64,000 nucleotides of DNA, from positions 5,918 through 69,917 of the forward strand of contig CAYYGN010000014.1 in the NCBI GenBank assembly GCA_964471595.1. Reading direction: 5' to 3'. Below, in pieces: positions 24,621-34,294 of this stretch. The stretch comes from JAGNXB01 sp964471595. Its GTDB lineage: Bacteria > Bacteroidota > Bacteroidia > Chitinophagales > Saprospiraceae. Each line of letters begins with the position of its first letter. Position 1 is the first letter of the stretch. The position numbers and the translations under genes are program-made. Under the pieces are notes generated by a model that was given only the letters and a program-made list of their open reading frames with translations, was not told the DNA's origin and did not search any database.

Positions 24621-25781
24621 ATGAGGCCTCATGTGATGCTGCTCGGACCCGCCAGCCCTTATCGCGGCGGTCCCGCCCTTTTCATGACCTATCTGTACGA
24701 AGCCTTGTCCAACGACTTCCGGGTGGATTTTGTCAATTTCAGGATGATGTATCCCCGGATCCTTTTCCCGGGTACAACACCGATCGACATAAGCAAAACA
24801 GCCTATCCGCCCATCCCGGGTCCCAGGCTTTTGCACACGCTGCATCCCTGGTACTGGTGGAAAACCGCCTGCCATATCCGGCGCATGAATCCCGATCTGA
24901 TCGTATTCGATTGGTACCAGCCCTTCTTCGGGCCTATGTACTGGGCCATCGGTTGGCTCCTGCCAAAGACCCTGAGAGCGCGGATCGTGATGATCACCGA
25001 GAACGTCATTTCTCACGAGGCCAGGCCCGTTGACCGGCTTCTTACCCAAATGGGATTGCATTGGGCCCGCCAGTTTCTGGCCCTTTCGGACAAGGTCCAT
25101 GAGGATTTGCGTCCTTTCGCCGGTAACCGCAAAATCCATCGGTCCGAATTGCCCATTTTCCGGGAGATTTCTGATTACGAGACCGCTCCCGGCCCTGGCA
25201 TGACCGGTAAGGACCTGCACCCGTGGCCTGCAGGCACCAAAGTGCTCCTTTTTTTCGGCTACATCCGTCACTACAAAGGCCTCGACATTTTGCTCAGGGC
25301 CTTAGCCCTCTTGCTGAAGGATGACCCGGCTTATGCCCTGCTGATCGCCGGGGAGTGTTACGAAGACCCGGCTGTGTACACCGCATTGATCCGCGAACTG
25401 CACCTGGAACAACGGGTCATATTCCGGAATGCCTACATCCCCAATGAAGAAGTAGGTGCCTGGTTTCGGGCCGCAGATGCCGTCGTCCTTCCCTATCGCT
25501 CCGCAACCCAGAGCGGCATCCTGAATCTCGCCTACGGGCTTGAAAAACCGGTGGTATGTACCCGGGTGGGCGGCCTGGGCGAATTTGTGGAAGACGGGAA
25601 GACGGGCGTCATGGTGGACGAAGCAACGCCTTCCTCTTTGGCAGAAGGTATCGCGAGGTTTTACCAACTGGCCGGCACGGTGGACTTTGCCGCCCATATC
25701 CGCGCAAAGGCCGGCGCCAACAAATTTGCCGAGATCGGGGCGGTATTCCGTCAAATTCTCTTCCCCCATCAGGACAACTGA
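24621..25781 (+). CDS. Glycosyltransferase family 4 (GT-B fold)
   Basis: 386 residues. The N-domain begins with PHVMLLGPASPYRGGPA, the donor/acceptor glycine loop. The C-domain has the typical FFGYIRHYKGLDILLRAL block, LLIAGECYEDP, and the nucleotide-sugar region VVLPYRSATQSGILNLAYGLEKPVV, in which the E-x7-E signature is replaced by a QSG version seen in some GT4 enzymes. Probably transfers a sugar in lipopolysaccharide or other surface glycan synthesis; it faces lpxB tail to tail with a 13-base overlap. Acceptor and sugar are unknown. Confidence 0.88.
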   Translation: MRPHVMLLGPASPYRGGPALFMTYLYEALSNDFRVDFVNFRMMYPRILFPGTTPIDISKTAYPPIPGPRLLHTLHPWYWWKTACHIRRMNPDLIVFDWYQPFFGPMYWAIGWLLPKTLRARIVMITENVISHEARPVDRLLTQMGLHWARQFLALSDKVHEDLRPFAGNRKIHRSELPIFREISDYETAPGPGMTGKDLHPWPAGTKVLLFFGYIRHYKGLDILLRALALLLKDDPAYALLIAGECYEDPAVYTALIRELHLEQRVIFRNAYIPNEEVGAWFRAADAVVLPYRSATQSGILNLAYGLEKPVVCTRVGGLGEFVEDGKTGVMVDEATPSSLAEGIARFYQLAGTVDFAAHIRAKAGANKFAEIGAVFRQILFPHQDN

Positions 25782-26914
25782 CCGCCGGACGTTTGGATTT
25801 CGGGTAAGGGCATTTGCAGGATCCGGGCTGCCGCTTCCGCCGAAGCGTCCTTTTCGCCCAAAACCGCTTTGAGAACCCGATAACCCGCCTGGATTTTCTC
25901 CCTGTTCTCCTCCACCATAAGACGGTCCACCTCCGCTTTCAGGGCAGAGGCGTTCATGTCCCTCTGGATCAGCTCGGTCACCAAAGGGCGATCCAGGATC
26001 AAGTTGACCAGGGATATATAGGCCACATGGACGATGCGTCGGGCAATGGCGTAGGAAACCGGATTCCCTTTGTAAACGACCACCTGAGGGACTCCGAACA
26101 ACGCGGTTTCAAGGGTGGCAGTGCCGGAGGTCACGACAGCCGCCCGTGCCCGGGCCAACAAATCGTAGGTCTTGCCTTCCACCAGGGTAACGTTCCCATT
26201 AGCGGGGATCATGTCGAGGTACAAGGATCTCGGCAGGGATGGCGCCCTGGCAATCATCCATCGCCAGCCCGGGTGTTGAGCGGCTGCCTCCATCATGACG
26301 GGAAGCATGGCACGGACTTCCTGCCGCCTGCTCCCGGGCAGCAGAGCCACCACCGGACCGGCAACCTCTTGTCCCAATTCCTGCCCAAAACCGGGATCGG
26401 GTTGGAAATTGGCAATCCGGTGGGCCAGCGGATGTCCCACAAAATGGGCTTTCACACCATGTTTTTCAAAAAACGCGGTTTCGAAGGGCAGGATGACCAG
26501 CAATTCATCCACGAATCTGCGCAAGGCATTCACCCGGCTCTGATGCCACGCCCATACCTGAGGGGCGATATAATAGACCGTCCGTATTCCTTTGCGGCGG
26601 ACCCAGGGCAGGAGTCGCATGTTGAATCCCGGATAATCGATGAAAACAACGGTGTCCGGTCGAAAGGCGGCAATGTCCTGTCGGGCGAAAGCGAAGTTTT
26701 TGCGGATGGCGCCCAAATTGCGCACCACTTCTACAAAGCCCATGAACGCGAGGTCTTTGTAGTGTTTGACGACGGTGCAACCCGCTCCGGCCATGAGATC
26801 CCCCCCCCAACCTCGCAATGAAATGCCGGGCGATCGCTGCCTGATGGCCTGGACAAGCGCGGCTCCGTGGAGGTCGCCGGATGCCTCTCCGGCAATGATA
26901 TAGATGCGTTCCAC
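25769..26914 (-). CDS. lpxB: Lipid-A-disaccharide synthase
   Basis: 381 residues. Joins UDP-2,3-diacylglucosamine and lipid X to make the lipid A disaccharide at the inner membrane. Recognisable blocks: YIIAGEASGDLHGA at the N-terminus, GWGGDLMAGAGC, FIDYPGFNMRL, YYIAPQVWAWH, LLPGSRRQEV and VTSGTATLETALFGVPQVV. The frame is open 69 codons upstream, but a GTG at 26914 is 5 bases after the preceding gene's stop codon and gives the family N-terminus. I therefore call a GTG start. Third gene of a surE-membrane protein-lpxB unit. Confidence 0.94.
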   Translation of the reverse strand: MERIYIIAGEASGDLHGAALVQAIRQRSPGISLRGWGGDLMAGAGCTVVKHYKDLAFMGFVEVVRNLGAIRKNFAFARQDIAAFRPDTVVFIDYPGFNMRLLPWVRRKGIRTVYYIAPQVWAWHQSRVNALRRFVDELLVILPFETAFFEKHGVKAHFVGHPLAHRIANFQPDPGFGQELGQEVAGPVVALLPGSRRQEVRAMLPVMMEAAAQHPGWRWMIARAPSLPRSLYLDMIPANGNVTLVEGKTYDLLARARAAVVTSGTATLETALFGVPQVVVYKGNPVSYAIARRIVHVAYISLVNLILDRPLVTELIQRDMNASALKAEVDRLMVEENREKIQAGYRVLKAVLGEKDASAEAAARILQMPLPEIQTSGGQLS

Positions 26915-26919
26915 CCTGA

Positions 26920-27213
26920 TCAGCCGAGCAATTCCCTGCCGTACAGTATGACCCATAATATACCCAACACCAGCGTGGCCGTCACAACGCCACGGACACT
27001 TTGCAGGAAGCGCCGGCGGTTGAAGGCCCGGAAAGGGATCAGGTTGAGGCATATGGCCAACAATACCAGGGTCCGTTCTCTCAGCAAGGGAGGACGGCCC
27101 TCTCCTCCCCATTGGGTCCATGCCCAGCCGAGGAGGAATGCCAGTCCAACACCGACAATGGGAAAAAGGATGCCCAAGGCTACCCCATAGGGCATTTGAT
27201 TTCGATCAAACAT
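26920..27213 (-). CDS. Small membrane protein of unknown function
   Basis: 97 residues, three probable membrane helices (about 10-30, 45-60 and 74-92) and basic loops including RAFNRRRF. The ATG at 27213 overlaps the surE stop codon by 8 bases (ATGTTTGA), indicating translational coupling; a TTG two codons earlier is possible. Sits between surE and lpxB in one transcription unit. I recognise no family. The position suggests an envelope role but does not prove one. Confidence 0.75.
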   Translation of the reverse strand: MFDRNQMPYGVALGILFPIVGVGLAFLLGWAWTQWGGEGRPPLLRERTLVLLAICLNLIPFRAFNRRRFLQSVRGVVTATLVLGILWVILYGRELLG

Positions 27214-27982
27214 GTGCAAGCCGGTTTAGAAGCGTGGACAATTCCGGTATGGCCGGATGGACGGTCAGGTCGTGGCCCGAAGGGACTACGGATATGTAGC
27301 CTTCCTCCAGGGCGGTCACATCGGTATCGCGGCCCTGATCGAGGTTGACAAACTCTCCGGTCAGCCAGTAATAAGGCTGTCCGCGGGGATCCTTCGCTTC
27401 CTGAAATTCCTCGATCCATCGCGCGTCGGCCTGCCGGCAGACGCGAATGCCCTGGATGTCGGGTCGCTTGGGTATGTTTACATTCAACAGGCGGGTATGG
27501 GCGGGCTGCGATTCCAGGACCTGACGGGCAATGTGACGCACATAGGGTCTGCAGGGGCCAAAATCAGCCTCGAAACTGTAATCCAACAGGCTGAATCCGA
27601 TGGACATGATTCCTTCGAGGCTGGCTTCCATGGCGGCCGAAAGTGTGCCACTGTAAATGATATTGATGGATGCGTTGGAACCGTGATTGATGCCGGATAC
27701 ACAGAGGTCAATCCTGCGACCTTTGAGCACGACATGTTTGGCCAATTTGACACAATCCACCGGAGTGCCCGTGCATTCCCAGGCCTCCACACCGGAATAC
27801 AGGGAAACCCGGTGAATCCTCAAGGGCTCGCTCATGGTAATGGCGTGCCCCATACCGGACTGCGGGGAGTCGGGGGCTACCACCACCACATCGCCCAGGG
27901 TTTGCATTTCCTCCACAAGGGTTCTGATCCCGGGCGCCGTGATGCCGTCATCATTGGTCACCAGGATGAGTGGTTTTCGCAT
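27206..27982 (-). CDS. surE: 5'/3'-nucleotidase SurE
   Basis: 258 residues. A metal-dependent phosphatase acting on nucleoside monophosphates. The metal-binding LVTNDDG motif is at residues 6-12, with PDSPQSGMGHAIT, CVSGINHGSNAS and YSGTLSAAMEA following as in the family. The frame opens six codons upstream, but a -7 element ends 4 bases before the ATG at 27982, fixing the start and implying a leaderless message. Followed by a small membrane protein and lpxB in the same unit, and divergent from holA. Confidence 0.95.
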   Translation of the reverse strand: MRKPLILVTNDDGITAPGIRTLVEEMQTLGDVVVVAPDSPQSGMGHAITMSEPLRIHRVSLYSGVEAWECTGTPVDCVKLAKHVVLKGRRIDLCVSGINHGSNASINIIYSGTLSAAMEASLEGIMSIGFSLLDYSFEADFGPCRPYVRHIARQVLESQPAHTRLLNVNIPKRPDIQGIRVCRQADARWIEEFQEAKDPRGQPYYWLTGEFVNLDQGRDTDVTALEEGYISVVPSGHDLTVHPAIPELSTLLNRLAHV

Positions 27983-27986
27983 GGCG

Positions 27987-27994
27987 CAAAGGTA
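27987..27994 (-). promoter_or_regulatory. Promoter for surE: TTG - 19 bases - TACCTTTG
   Basis: Perfect -7 element on the minus strand with a TTG at 28016-28014. It ends 4 bases before the surE ATG. Confidence 0.65.
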
Positions 27995-28034
27995 CATCAA
28001 AGGCCGTCACCGCCAAGGTTGTACCTCCAACCGT

Positions 28035-28042
28035 TACCTTTG
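28035..28042 (+). promoter_or_regulatory. -7 element (TACCTTTG) abutting holA
   Basis: Perfect consensus ending 4 bases before the holA ATG; a mirror image of the surE promoter 40 bases away. Confidence 0.62.
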
Positions 28043-28046
28043 CGGA

Positions 28047-29066
28047 ATGGCCAAAGCCGCTGCCCTCAGCTTTTCGGACATCCTTTCTCTTTTGAAGAAA
28101 GGCACCTTCGCACCTGTGTATTTGTTTCATGGGGAAGAAGATTATTTCATTGATCAACTGGCAGCTTATATCGAGGGACATGCCCTCGACGAGTCAGAAC
28201 GTGCCTTCAACCAAAGCGTGGTTTATGGGCGGGATGTAACCGCCAGCGCTATCCGGGACATGGCGATGCGGATGCCCATGATGGCACCCCGTCAGGTCAT
28301 TGTCTTGCGGGAGGCTCAGGAAATGAAAGAGTTGTACCAACTTGAGGGGTATGTGTCCCGGCCCTCTCCTACTACCGTTCTCGTCATATGTCACAAACAC
28401 AAGAAGGTAGACGGGAGAAAATCCCTGGCACGGGTCATCCAGGAAAAGGGCGTCGTATTCGAAAGCAAAAAGCTGTATGACGACAAGATCCAACCCTGGA
28501 TCCAAAGTTGGTTGAAGGACCAGGGAGTGACCATCACTCCCGAAGCACTGGCCCTCTCGCATGAGTATCTCGGCAACCAACTCAGTACCATCACCACCCA
28601 GCTCCAGAAAATCCTGGCCCGGCTCCAGAAGGGTGACATGATCGACATTCAGATGGTCCGGGAGAGCATTGGCGTCGCCCGGGACTTCAATGTATTCGAA
28701 TTGCAACAGGCGCTGGGAAGACGTCAGGCGGATCGGGTCTTTTACATTCTTGACCAAATGAACCGGGATCCGAAATCCAACCCGTTACCCATGTCGATCG
28801 GTAGTCTCGCCGGATTTTTCATCAGGTTGTACACCTTGCATCAGCTACACGGCGCCCGGGAAGACGAAATGGCCAAAGCCATCGGGATCAACCCCTATTT
28901 GCTCAAGGATTACAAACCGGTACTGAAAACGTTCCAGCCCCTGCAAATCGAACGGATACTGGGATTACTTCATGAATACGACATGCGCAGCAAAGGGGTC
29001 CAAAACCGCTCTGCCGACGAAGGGGCTCTGTTGCGGGAATTGATACACGGCATCCTGGCCGCCTGA
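28047..29066 (+). CDS. holA: DNA polymerase III subunit delta
   Basis: 339 residues. The delta subunit opens the sliding clamp within the clamp loader. N-terminal VYLFHGEEDYFIDQLA is the typical delta motif, followed by the degenerate AAA+ region (TVLVICHKHKKVDGRK, FESKKLYDDKIQPWI) and the C-terminal helical collar with VARDFNVFELQQALGRR and NPYLLKDY. The frame is open 71 codons upstream, over surE; the promoter element immediately before 28047 and the family N-terminus fix the start. Confidence 0.93.
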   Translation: MAKAAALSFSDILSLLKKGTFAPVYLFHGEEDYFIDQLAAYIEGHALDESERAFNQSVVYGRDVTASAIRDMAMRMPMMAPRQVIVLREAQEMKELYQLEGYVSRPSPTTVLVICHKHKKVDGRKSLARVIQEKGVVFESKKLYDDKIQPWIQSWLKDQGVTITPEALALSHEYLGNQLSTITTQLQKILARLQKGDMIDIQMVRESIGVARDFNVFELQQALGRRQADRVFYILDQMNRDPKSNPLPMSIGSLAGFFIRLYTLHQLHGAREDEMAKAIGINPYLLKDYKPVLKTFQPLQIERILGLLHEYDMRSKGVQNRSADEGALLRELIHGILAA

Positions 29067-29166
29067 TTGCGCACAGGGATGGACAATCAGGTATTTGGCC
29101 TTACGGGACCCGACATTGGATGCATTCATCCGCCCGTCTTTTCCGCAGGTTTCAACCCGCTGCGGA

Positions 29167-30222
29167 TCACTTCTGTTCCTTGCCGGGAAATGCCGGGTCT
29201 TCTTCAGGCAGGCGATAGGGTTTGTCTTTCCTGCCGATGAGAGAGACATTGACATACCGCTTGGGATTCAGCCGGAAGTCCTGTAGCAAAAGGTCGAGGT
29301 TGCGCGAGGTACGCTGAAGGTTGGTGTATATCTCCGGATCCCTGATCAACCGACCCAATGTGCCTTCGCCTTCGTTGATCCGAAGCAGCACGGTCTGTAG
29401 TTCGGATGATACCCGGCCCAGGTCGGTCACTGTTGTGTTGATCTGTTCGAGGGTCGAACGGGACACTTCAATGGTCTTGCCGATGTCGGCATTTTTGACC
29501 TGGCCGGTGATCTCCTGCGTATTGGACAAAATCCTGGCAATTTCTTCATGGCTCGCATCCAGGGTACCGGTGACATTTTCGAGGTGGCCCATGACGGATT
29601 CGAGTTGACCGCTGACACGAATGACCAGCGCGGCCAGCGCCTCGGTGGTGATGCGTGTATTGGAGAGGATCTGGCGGGTATCATATAGACTTTGTCCGAC
29701 CAGATCGCGGCTATCGGGATCCGAACTGGCCACATCCAGGGAGTCAATCACTTCACCAAGTCCCGATTTGAGTTTGTCCAGATAGGCATCCAACTGATCC
29801 TGATCCAGCATTTTGCTCATCAGAGTAGCGGTTGCTCCCCGCAGGGTATAACCGGAAGGGGCACAGTCTCCCTCCCGGCAGGGCTGGTCAAACTTCAGGG
29901 CGACGGCAGCTCCTCCCATCACTCCCAAGGGTTCGATCACGGCCACTGCGGACGATGGCACACCTACTTGCCGGTCAACATGCAATTCGGCAATGATCGT
30001 GCGCATGTCTTCCTTGTCCAGGCGGATATCCACGACCGCACCCACCTGAAGACCGTTGATCTTCACCGGGGATGAAACCATGAGGTCGCCAATGTCCTGG
30101 TATTCGACAAAGAACGTTTGATCGCGGGCCAGCAAATTCCTTCCTTTGAGATAATAGTAGCCCCAAATGGTAATGGCCAGGATTATTACTGCAAACAGGC
30201 CCAGCTTGGTTTCTTTTGACAT
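29167..30222 (-). CDS. MCE/MlaD-family lipid-transfer protein
   Basis: 351 residues. One N-terminal membrane helix (about 8-26: LFAVIILAITIWGYYYL), then an MCE domain (about 35-120) with VKINGLQVGAVVDIRL and the hydrophobic pore-loop region VIEPLGVMGGAAVAL, then a long alpha-helical part (150-310) as in tunnel-forming MCE proteins. Such proteins carry phospholipids between membranes together with an ABC transporter; no mlaE/mlaF-like gene is next to it. The ATG at 30222 (MSKETKLG) is preferred. Thirty-four bases downstream of the amidase gene in the same direction, so likely co-transcribed. Confidence 0.9.
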   Translation of the reverse strand: MSKETKLGLFAVIILAITIWGYYYLKGRNLLARDQTFFVEYQDIGDLMVSSPVKINGLQVGAVVDIRLDKEDMRTIIAELHVDRQVGVPSSAVAVIEPLGVMGGAAVALKFDQPCREGDCAPSGYTLRGATATLMSKMLDQDQLDAYLDKLKSGLGEVIDSLDVASSDPDSRDLVGQSLYDTRQILSNTRITTEALAALVIRVSGQLESVMGHLENVTGTLDASHEEIARILSNTQEITGQVKNADIGKTIEVSRSTLEQINTTVTDLGRVSSELQTVLLRINEGEGTLGRLIRDPEIYTNLQRTSRNLDLLLQDFRLNPKRYVNVSLIGRKDKPYRLPEEDPAFPGKEQK

Positions 30223-30256
30223 AGTTGTTGGGTCACAGGAGACATCCGCCACCGGA

Positions 30257-31435
30257 TCAGGGCCGGGTTTGGCGCAGGTCTCCCTGGTAAACGACCGTAA
30301 AAATACCCTTAAAGCCGGACTGGGCCAGGGCGGCCTTCGCTTTTTCAGCTTCCTGGACGGTCTTGAAGGGGCCTGAAAGAATTTTGATCAAAGCCTCTTC
30401 CTTCTTTTCCAGAAAGGAAGGGATTTGCTTTCTCCATGGGTGGTCGGCGGGCAAGGGCTTGCTCAGGGCGCTGATTTGCACGGCATGCCACTCACCAACC
30501 GGAAACCCGGCAGTTGTAGTCTCCGGGTGCGCCAAACCCTTTCCGGGCGGTTCCGGAGAAGCAGAGCGCTGCTTTTCGGATTTTTCAATTTCCTTGTCCC
30601 CCTTCTCAATGCGGCTTTTATAACGGCCAAAAGCGCGTACAAGGCTTTCGGCGATCAATTCCTGGCCTGCCGGGGAATGCAGGAATTTTTCTTCCTCGCG
30701 ATGCGTCAGAAATCCCGTTTCCACAAGCACACTAGGCATTGCGTTCTCTCTCAACACCAGGAAACCGGCTTGTTTGACGCCCTTGCTCGTCCGGCCGGCA
30801 TGCTGCCGGAATTCTTCTTCAACCATACCGGCAAAGACGATGCTTTTCTCCAGATATGCGTTTTGATACATGGCCATGAGGATATAAGCCTCCGCCGAAT
30901 TGGGATCAAAGTCCCCGTAATTCAGTTTGAAATTGTCCTCCAGGAGAATCGATTCGTTTTCCCGTTGGGCGACGGCGAGGTTGTCGGCGGCGCGATGCAG
31001 GCCCAGTACATACGTCTCCGAGCCATGAATGGAGGGCGCATTGGAAAGCGCATTGCAATGCAGGGAAATGAAAAGGTCGGCCTCCGCCTTGTTGGCGATT
31101 TGCGACCGTTCGAACAGAGGCAAAAAAATGTCGGATTCTCTGGTCAACACCACCTTGACGCCGGGAAATCGAGATTTGATTTTGTCGCGCAGGAGGATGG
31201 CCAGTGCCAGGGTGATTTCCTTCTCGTTGACTTGTGAACCCAGGCATCCCGGATCCCGGCCCCCGTGGCCCGGATCGATCACCACGGTTTTCACCCCTTC
31301 CTTTCCCGGATCATGATGCAACCGGTTGTTGTTGTCAATGACCCATGCCCATGCCAGCCACAAAACAAATACGGTGGGCGTTAATTGGAAAAACACGGGG
31401 TACCTTCGTGCTGTCAATGGCGTCCAATCATGCAT
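30257..31435 (-). CDS. N-acetylmuramoyl-L-alanine amidase (Amidase_3) with SPOR-like C-terminus
   Basis: 392 residues. Cuts the bond between N-acetylmuramic acid and the stem peptide. An N-terminal hydrophobic segment (about 12-33) exports or anchors it. The zinc ligands are visible: His in VIDPGHGGRDPG, Glu in VNEKEITLA, His in FISLHCNA and the catalytic Glu in LVETGFLT. After a charged linker, the last 80 residues (WHAVQISAL ... KTVQEAEKAKAAL ... GIFTVVYQGD) resemble a SPOR domain, which binds denuded septal glycan. The start at 31435 is preferred over 31471 but not certain. First gene of a pair with the MCE gene. Confidence 0.9.
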   Translation of the reverse strand: MHDWTPLTARRYPVFFQLTPTVFVLWLAWAWVIDNNNRLHHDPGKEGVKTVVIDPGHGGRDPGCLGSQVNEKEITLALAILLRDKIKSRFPGVKVVLTRESDIFLPLFERSQIANKAEADLFISLHCNALSNAPSIHGSETYVLGLHRAADNLAVAQRENESILLEDNFKLNYGDFDPNSAEAYILMAMYQNAYLEKSIVFAGMVEEEFRQHAGRTSKGVKQAGFLVLRENAMPSVLVETGFLTHREEEKFLHSPAGQELIAESLVRAFGRYKSRIEKGDKEIEKSEKQRSASPEPPGKGLAHPETTTAGFPVGEWHAVQISALSKPLPADHPWRKQIPSFLEKKEEALIKILSGPFKTVQEAEKAKAALAQSGFKGIFTVVYQGDLRQTRP

Positions 31436-31506
31436 GCAAACCCGGTAATTGCCTGTCAGGGGGAGGTCCATTCACCCCTCCTAAACGCCACGAGGCTCAA
31501 TTTGTT

Positions 31507-34134
31507 ATGATTGCCCGATGGCAGATACTGCTGCTGGGCATCTGTCTGGTGACCCTTGGTATCCCGGAGGCGATAGGCCAACAGGACAGCCTTTCTGCCC
31601 CGGTTCAGGCGGACACTTTGTCGCGTGGAACGGGTGATTCCCTGCAAGTCCGGATCTCACGCGATGCGCTGGAAGCTCCCGTCAAATACCACGCAAAAGA
31701 CAGTCAGTGGATAGATCTTCGGAACAAACAAATCCATCTCATCGGCGATGCAGAGGTGACCTACCAGGACATCCAGCTCAACGCCGATTACATTGTCTTC
31801 TCCTTTGAAACGAATGTCGTAACGGCCAAAGGGTTGCCCGACAGCCTTGGGGTCATGGCGGGTACACCCAGGTTCCGGCAGGGATCCCAGTCCTTTGAGG
31901 CGCTTGAAATGAGGTACAATTTCCGCACGAAAAAGGGGATGAGTATCCAAAACGCCACAGAGGAAGGGGACCTTCATGTTTTGACCGAGAAGGCCAAGTT
32001 TGTCGGCGGGACGGCCGAAGGCGAAAAAGACAAGATTTATGGCCGCAGGGCCATCATCACCACATGCGATGACCCACAACCTCATTACGGCATCAGGAGC
32101 ACGCGCCAGAAAATCATCCCCAACAAATCGGTGATCGTTGGCCCTTCCAACATGGAAATTGCCGGGGTGCCCACCCCTATATGGCTCCCTTTCGGATTTT
32201 TCCCGATTGCCACCAGCCGGAAGGCAGGGCTTGTTTTCTCACTGGATTATGATTTCAGGCAGGATCTCGGATACGGCCTTCGCGGTATCGGTTATTTCAC
32301 GCCTTTGGGCGAATATGCCAATATCAGCATTCTGGGAGACATCTATACCCGGGGTAGTTACCGGGTAAGTGCACGCAGTCAATACAACCGTCGCTATCGG
32401 TATAACGGCCACACCGAGCTGACCTGGACCGATTTCGCCCGAGAATCGCCCGAAACAGGTGAAACAGAACGCGAGCGGCTTTTCCGTGTGATCATCCAGC
32501 ACAACCAGGATCCCAAGGCCCATCCCTACCACCACCTCTCGGGCCGTATCCAGTTTGAATCCAGTGCTTTCAGCCGGCTCAATTATTACGATGCCAACAA
32601 CGTACTGGCCAACACCGTGTCATCTTCCATGAATTACCGCCGGACCTGGGAAGGCAAACCCTTCCAGTTTACCGCGGCCGTGACCCAATCCCAAAACCTC
32701 AGAAGCGGTCGGATGGACATGACGCTACCGGATGCTTCTTTTGTTCTTCAGCGCATCCAGCCGTTCAAGCGCCCCGGCGGTGGCACCGAGCGCTGGTACG
32801 AGCGGATCGGGGTCCAATACAGCGCCCAGGCCCTGGCAAGGGTAAGCGCTCCTGATTCGACCTTTTTTACGGCATCCACCCTGGAAACCGCGCGACCCGG
32901 CATGCGGCAGGCCGCTACCATCAACTCCAATTTCAACCTGCTCCGGTACTTCAATTTCACACCGAACATCACCTATCAGGAAGTGTGGAACTACAATACC
33001 CTGCGACGGGAAAACGACCGTATTCCCGTCACCAGGCTGGACACGGTGTTCAATGCAGACGGATCAATCCTGCGTATCGATACCACCATCCTGAGTTATG
33101 GCACGGTGACCGAGCGCCTCGAGAATGATTTCCGCACCTACCGGAGTCTGACGTTCGGGATGGGGATGAATACGGCCATTTTCGGGACTGTGCGCTTTGG
33201 CAAGGGATGGCTTCGCGGTTTGCGGCACACGATCAAACCCTCCATTAGCCTTAATGTCAATCCGGCCAATACCGGACAGCCCTGGTTTGACGAATACGCA
33301 CTCGGCCGGCAGGCGGATTATACCGACACACAGCGCTATTCGTACTTTGACGGAGGGCCTTTCGGCGCCCCGGCCTACAGCGCAGGAGCCATGTCCCTGA
33401 GCTATTCCTTCAACAACATTTTCGAAGCCAAATATTTCAGCAAAAAAGACACCCTTTCGAAAAAAGTCAATCTGTTTGACAACATCATCGTGTCTGGCAA
33501 CTACAACTTTCTCGCCGACAGCCTCCGATGGAGCCAGGTACGCATTTCCGGTGGCACAAATCTTTTCCGGCGCATGTCGCGATTTGATGTCGGCCTTACG
33601 TTCGACCCTTATGCCGCCGACAGCACTGGCAGAAGCATCGACCGGTTTTACTGGGACACCGAGCGCAAACCGCTGCGGTTTGTCAATGCCAGTTTTCGGC
33701 TCACCACCAATGTCACCATCGGCAAGTTGCGCGAACTTTTCACCGGGGAGCCGGCAGCGCCCACAGATGATTTTCTGGGATTGTTCGAATCGTTTGGCAT
33801 CCAGCACAACATCAACGCGGACATCCGTCCGTTGAACGGCAAAGACACCCTGTTCATCACCACGCACACCGTCAACACTTCAGGGAATATCCGCATAACG
33901 CCCAAGTGGTCCATTACCGTAGGCAATATCGGATATGATTTCCGGTCGCAGCAAATCACCTATCCCAGTTTCAATTTTAACCGTGACATGCATTGCTGGG
34001 AAATGATTTTCGGATGGTTTCCGCAGATAGGCGCGTACACGTTCATGGTGAAAGTCAAGCCCTCCACCCTTGATTTCATCAAAATCCCTTACCGAAGAAA
34101 CACAACCGGCAATTTTGTGGGATTCGGCTTTTGA
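31507..34134 (+). CDS. lptD: LptD/OstA-like LPS assembly outer-membrane protein
   Basis: 875 residues. Signal peptide (MIARWQILLLGICLV...AIGQ), then an OstA/LptA-like beta-jellyroll (about 60-200: KQIHLIGDAEVTYQDIQLNADYI, KAKFVGG), then a large barrel starting near PTPIWLPFGFFPI. Inserts lipopolysaccharide into the outer leaflet. Only a few cysteines are present, so the four-cysteine disulfide pattern of the E. coli protein is absent, which is common in this phylum. A TACCTTCG at 31401 may be the -7 element. Divergent from the amidase gene. Family assignment is good, one-to-one function likely. Confidence 0.85.
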   Translation: MIARWQILLLGICLVTLGIPEAIGQQDSLSAPVQADTLSRGTGDSLQVRISRDALEAPVKYHAKDSQWIDLRNKQIHLIGDAEVTYQDIQLNADYIVFSFETNVVTAKGLPDSLGVMAGTPRFRQGSQSFEALEMRYNFRTKKGMSIQNATEEGDLHVLTEKAKFVGGTAEGEKDKIYGRRAIITTCDDPQPHYGIRSTRQKIIPNKSVIVGPSNMEIAGVPTPIWLPFGFFPIATSRKAGLVFSLDYDFRQDLGYGLRGIGYFTPLGEYANISILGDIYTRGSYRVSARSQYNRRYRYNGHTELTWTDFARESPETGETERERLFRVIIQHNQDPKAHPYHHLSGRIQFESSAFSRLNYYDANNVLANTVSSSMNYRRTWEGKPFQFTAAVTQSQNLRSGRMDMTLPDASFVLQRIQPFKRPGGGTERWYERIGVQYSAQALARVSAPDSTFFTASTLETARPGMRQAATINSNFNLLRYFNFTPNITYQEVWNYNTLRRENDRIPVTRLDTVFNADGSILRIDTTILSYGTVTERLENDFRTYRSLTFGMGMNTAIFGTVRFGKGWLRGLRHTIKPSISLNVNPANTGQPWFDEYALGRQADYTDTQRYSYFDGGPFGAPAYSAGAMSLSYSFNNIFEAKYFSKKDTLSKKVNLFDNIIVSGNYNFLADSLRWSQVRISGGTNLFRRMSRFDVGLTFDPYAADSTGRSIDRFYWDTERKPLRFVNASFRLTTNVTIGKLRELFTGEPAAPTDDFLGLFESFGIQHNINADIRPLNGKDTLFITTHTVNTSGNIRITPKWSITVGNIGYDFRSQQITYPSFNFNRDMHCWEMIFGWFPQIGAYTFMVKVKPSTLDFIKIPYRRNTTGNFVGFGF

Positions 34135-34263
34135 AGGTGGCTGCCATGGAAGGGCACAGGATTCATCAACGGGTACCTGACCGCTTCCCCCTCCAAAGCC
34201 ATGATCGGGATTCCCGCCGCCCGGAAAAAGCCAGATATGCCAGCTTCGTCCGGACCGGAGGGC

Positions 34264-34290
34264 AAAACGTGCATTGCTAATGCACGTTTT
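34264..34290. terminator. Bidirectional terminator between lptD and the DUF6438 gene
   Basis: A perfect 12-base stem (AAAACGTGCATT / AATGCACGTTTT) with a 3-base loop. The A4 and T4 ends serve as the T-tract on each strand. It lies between two convergent genes. Confidence 0.8.
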
Positions 34291-34294
34291 AGGT

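Noticed and set aside
29150..29175. Possible terminator hairpin (CCGCAG / CTGCGG) between holA and the MCE gene
   Set aside because: Only six base pairs with an 11-base loop and no T-run on either strand.
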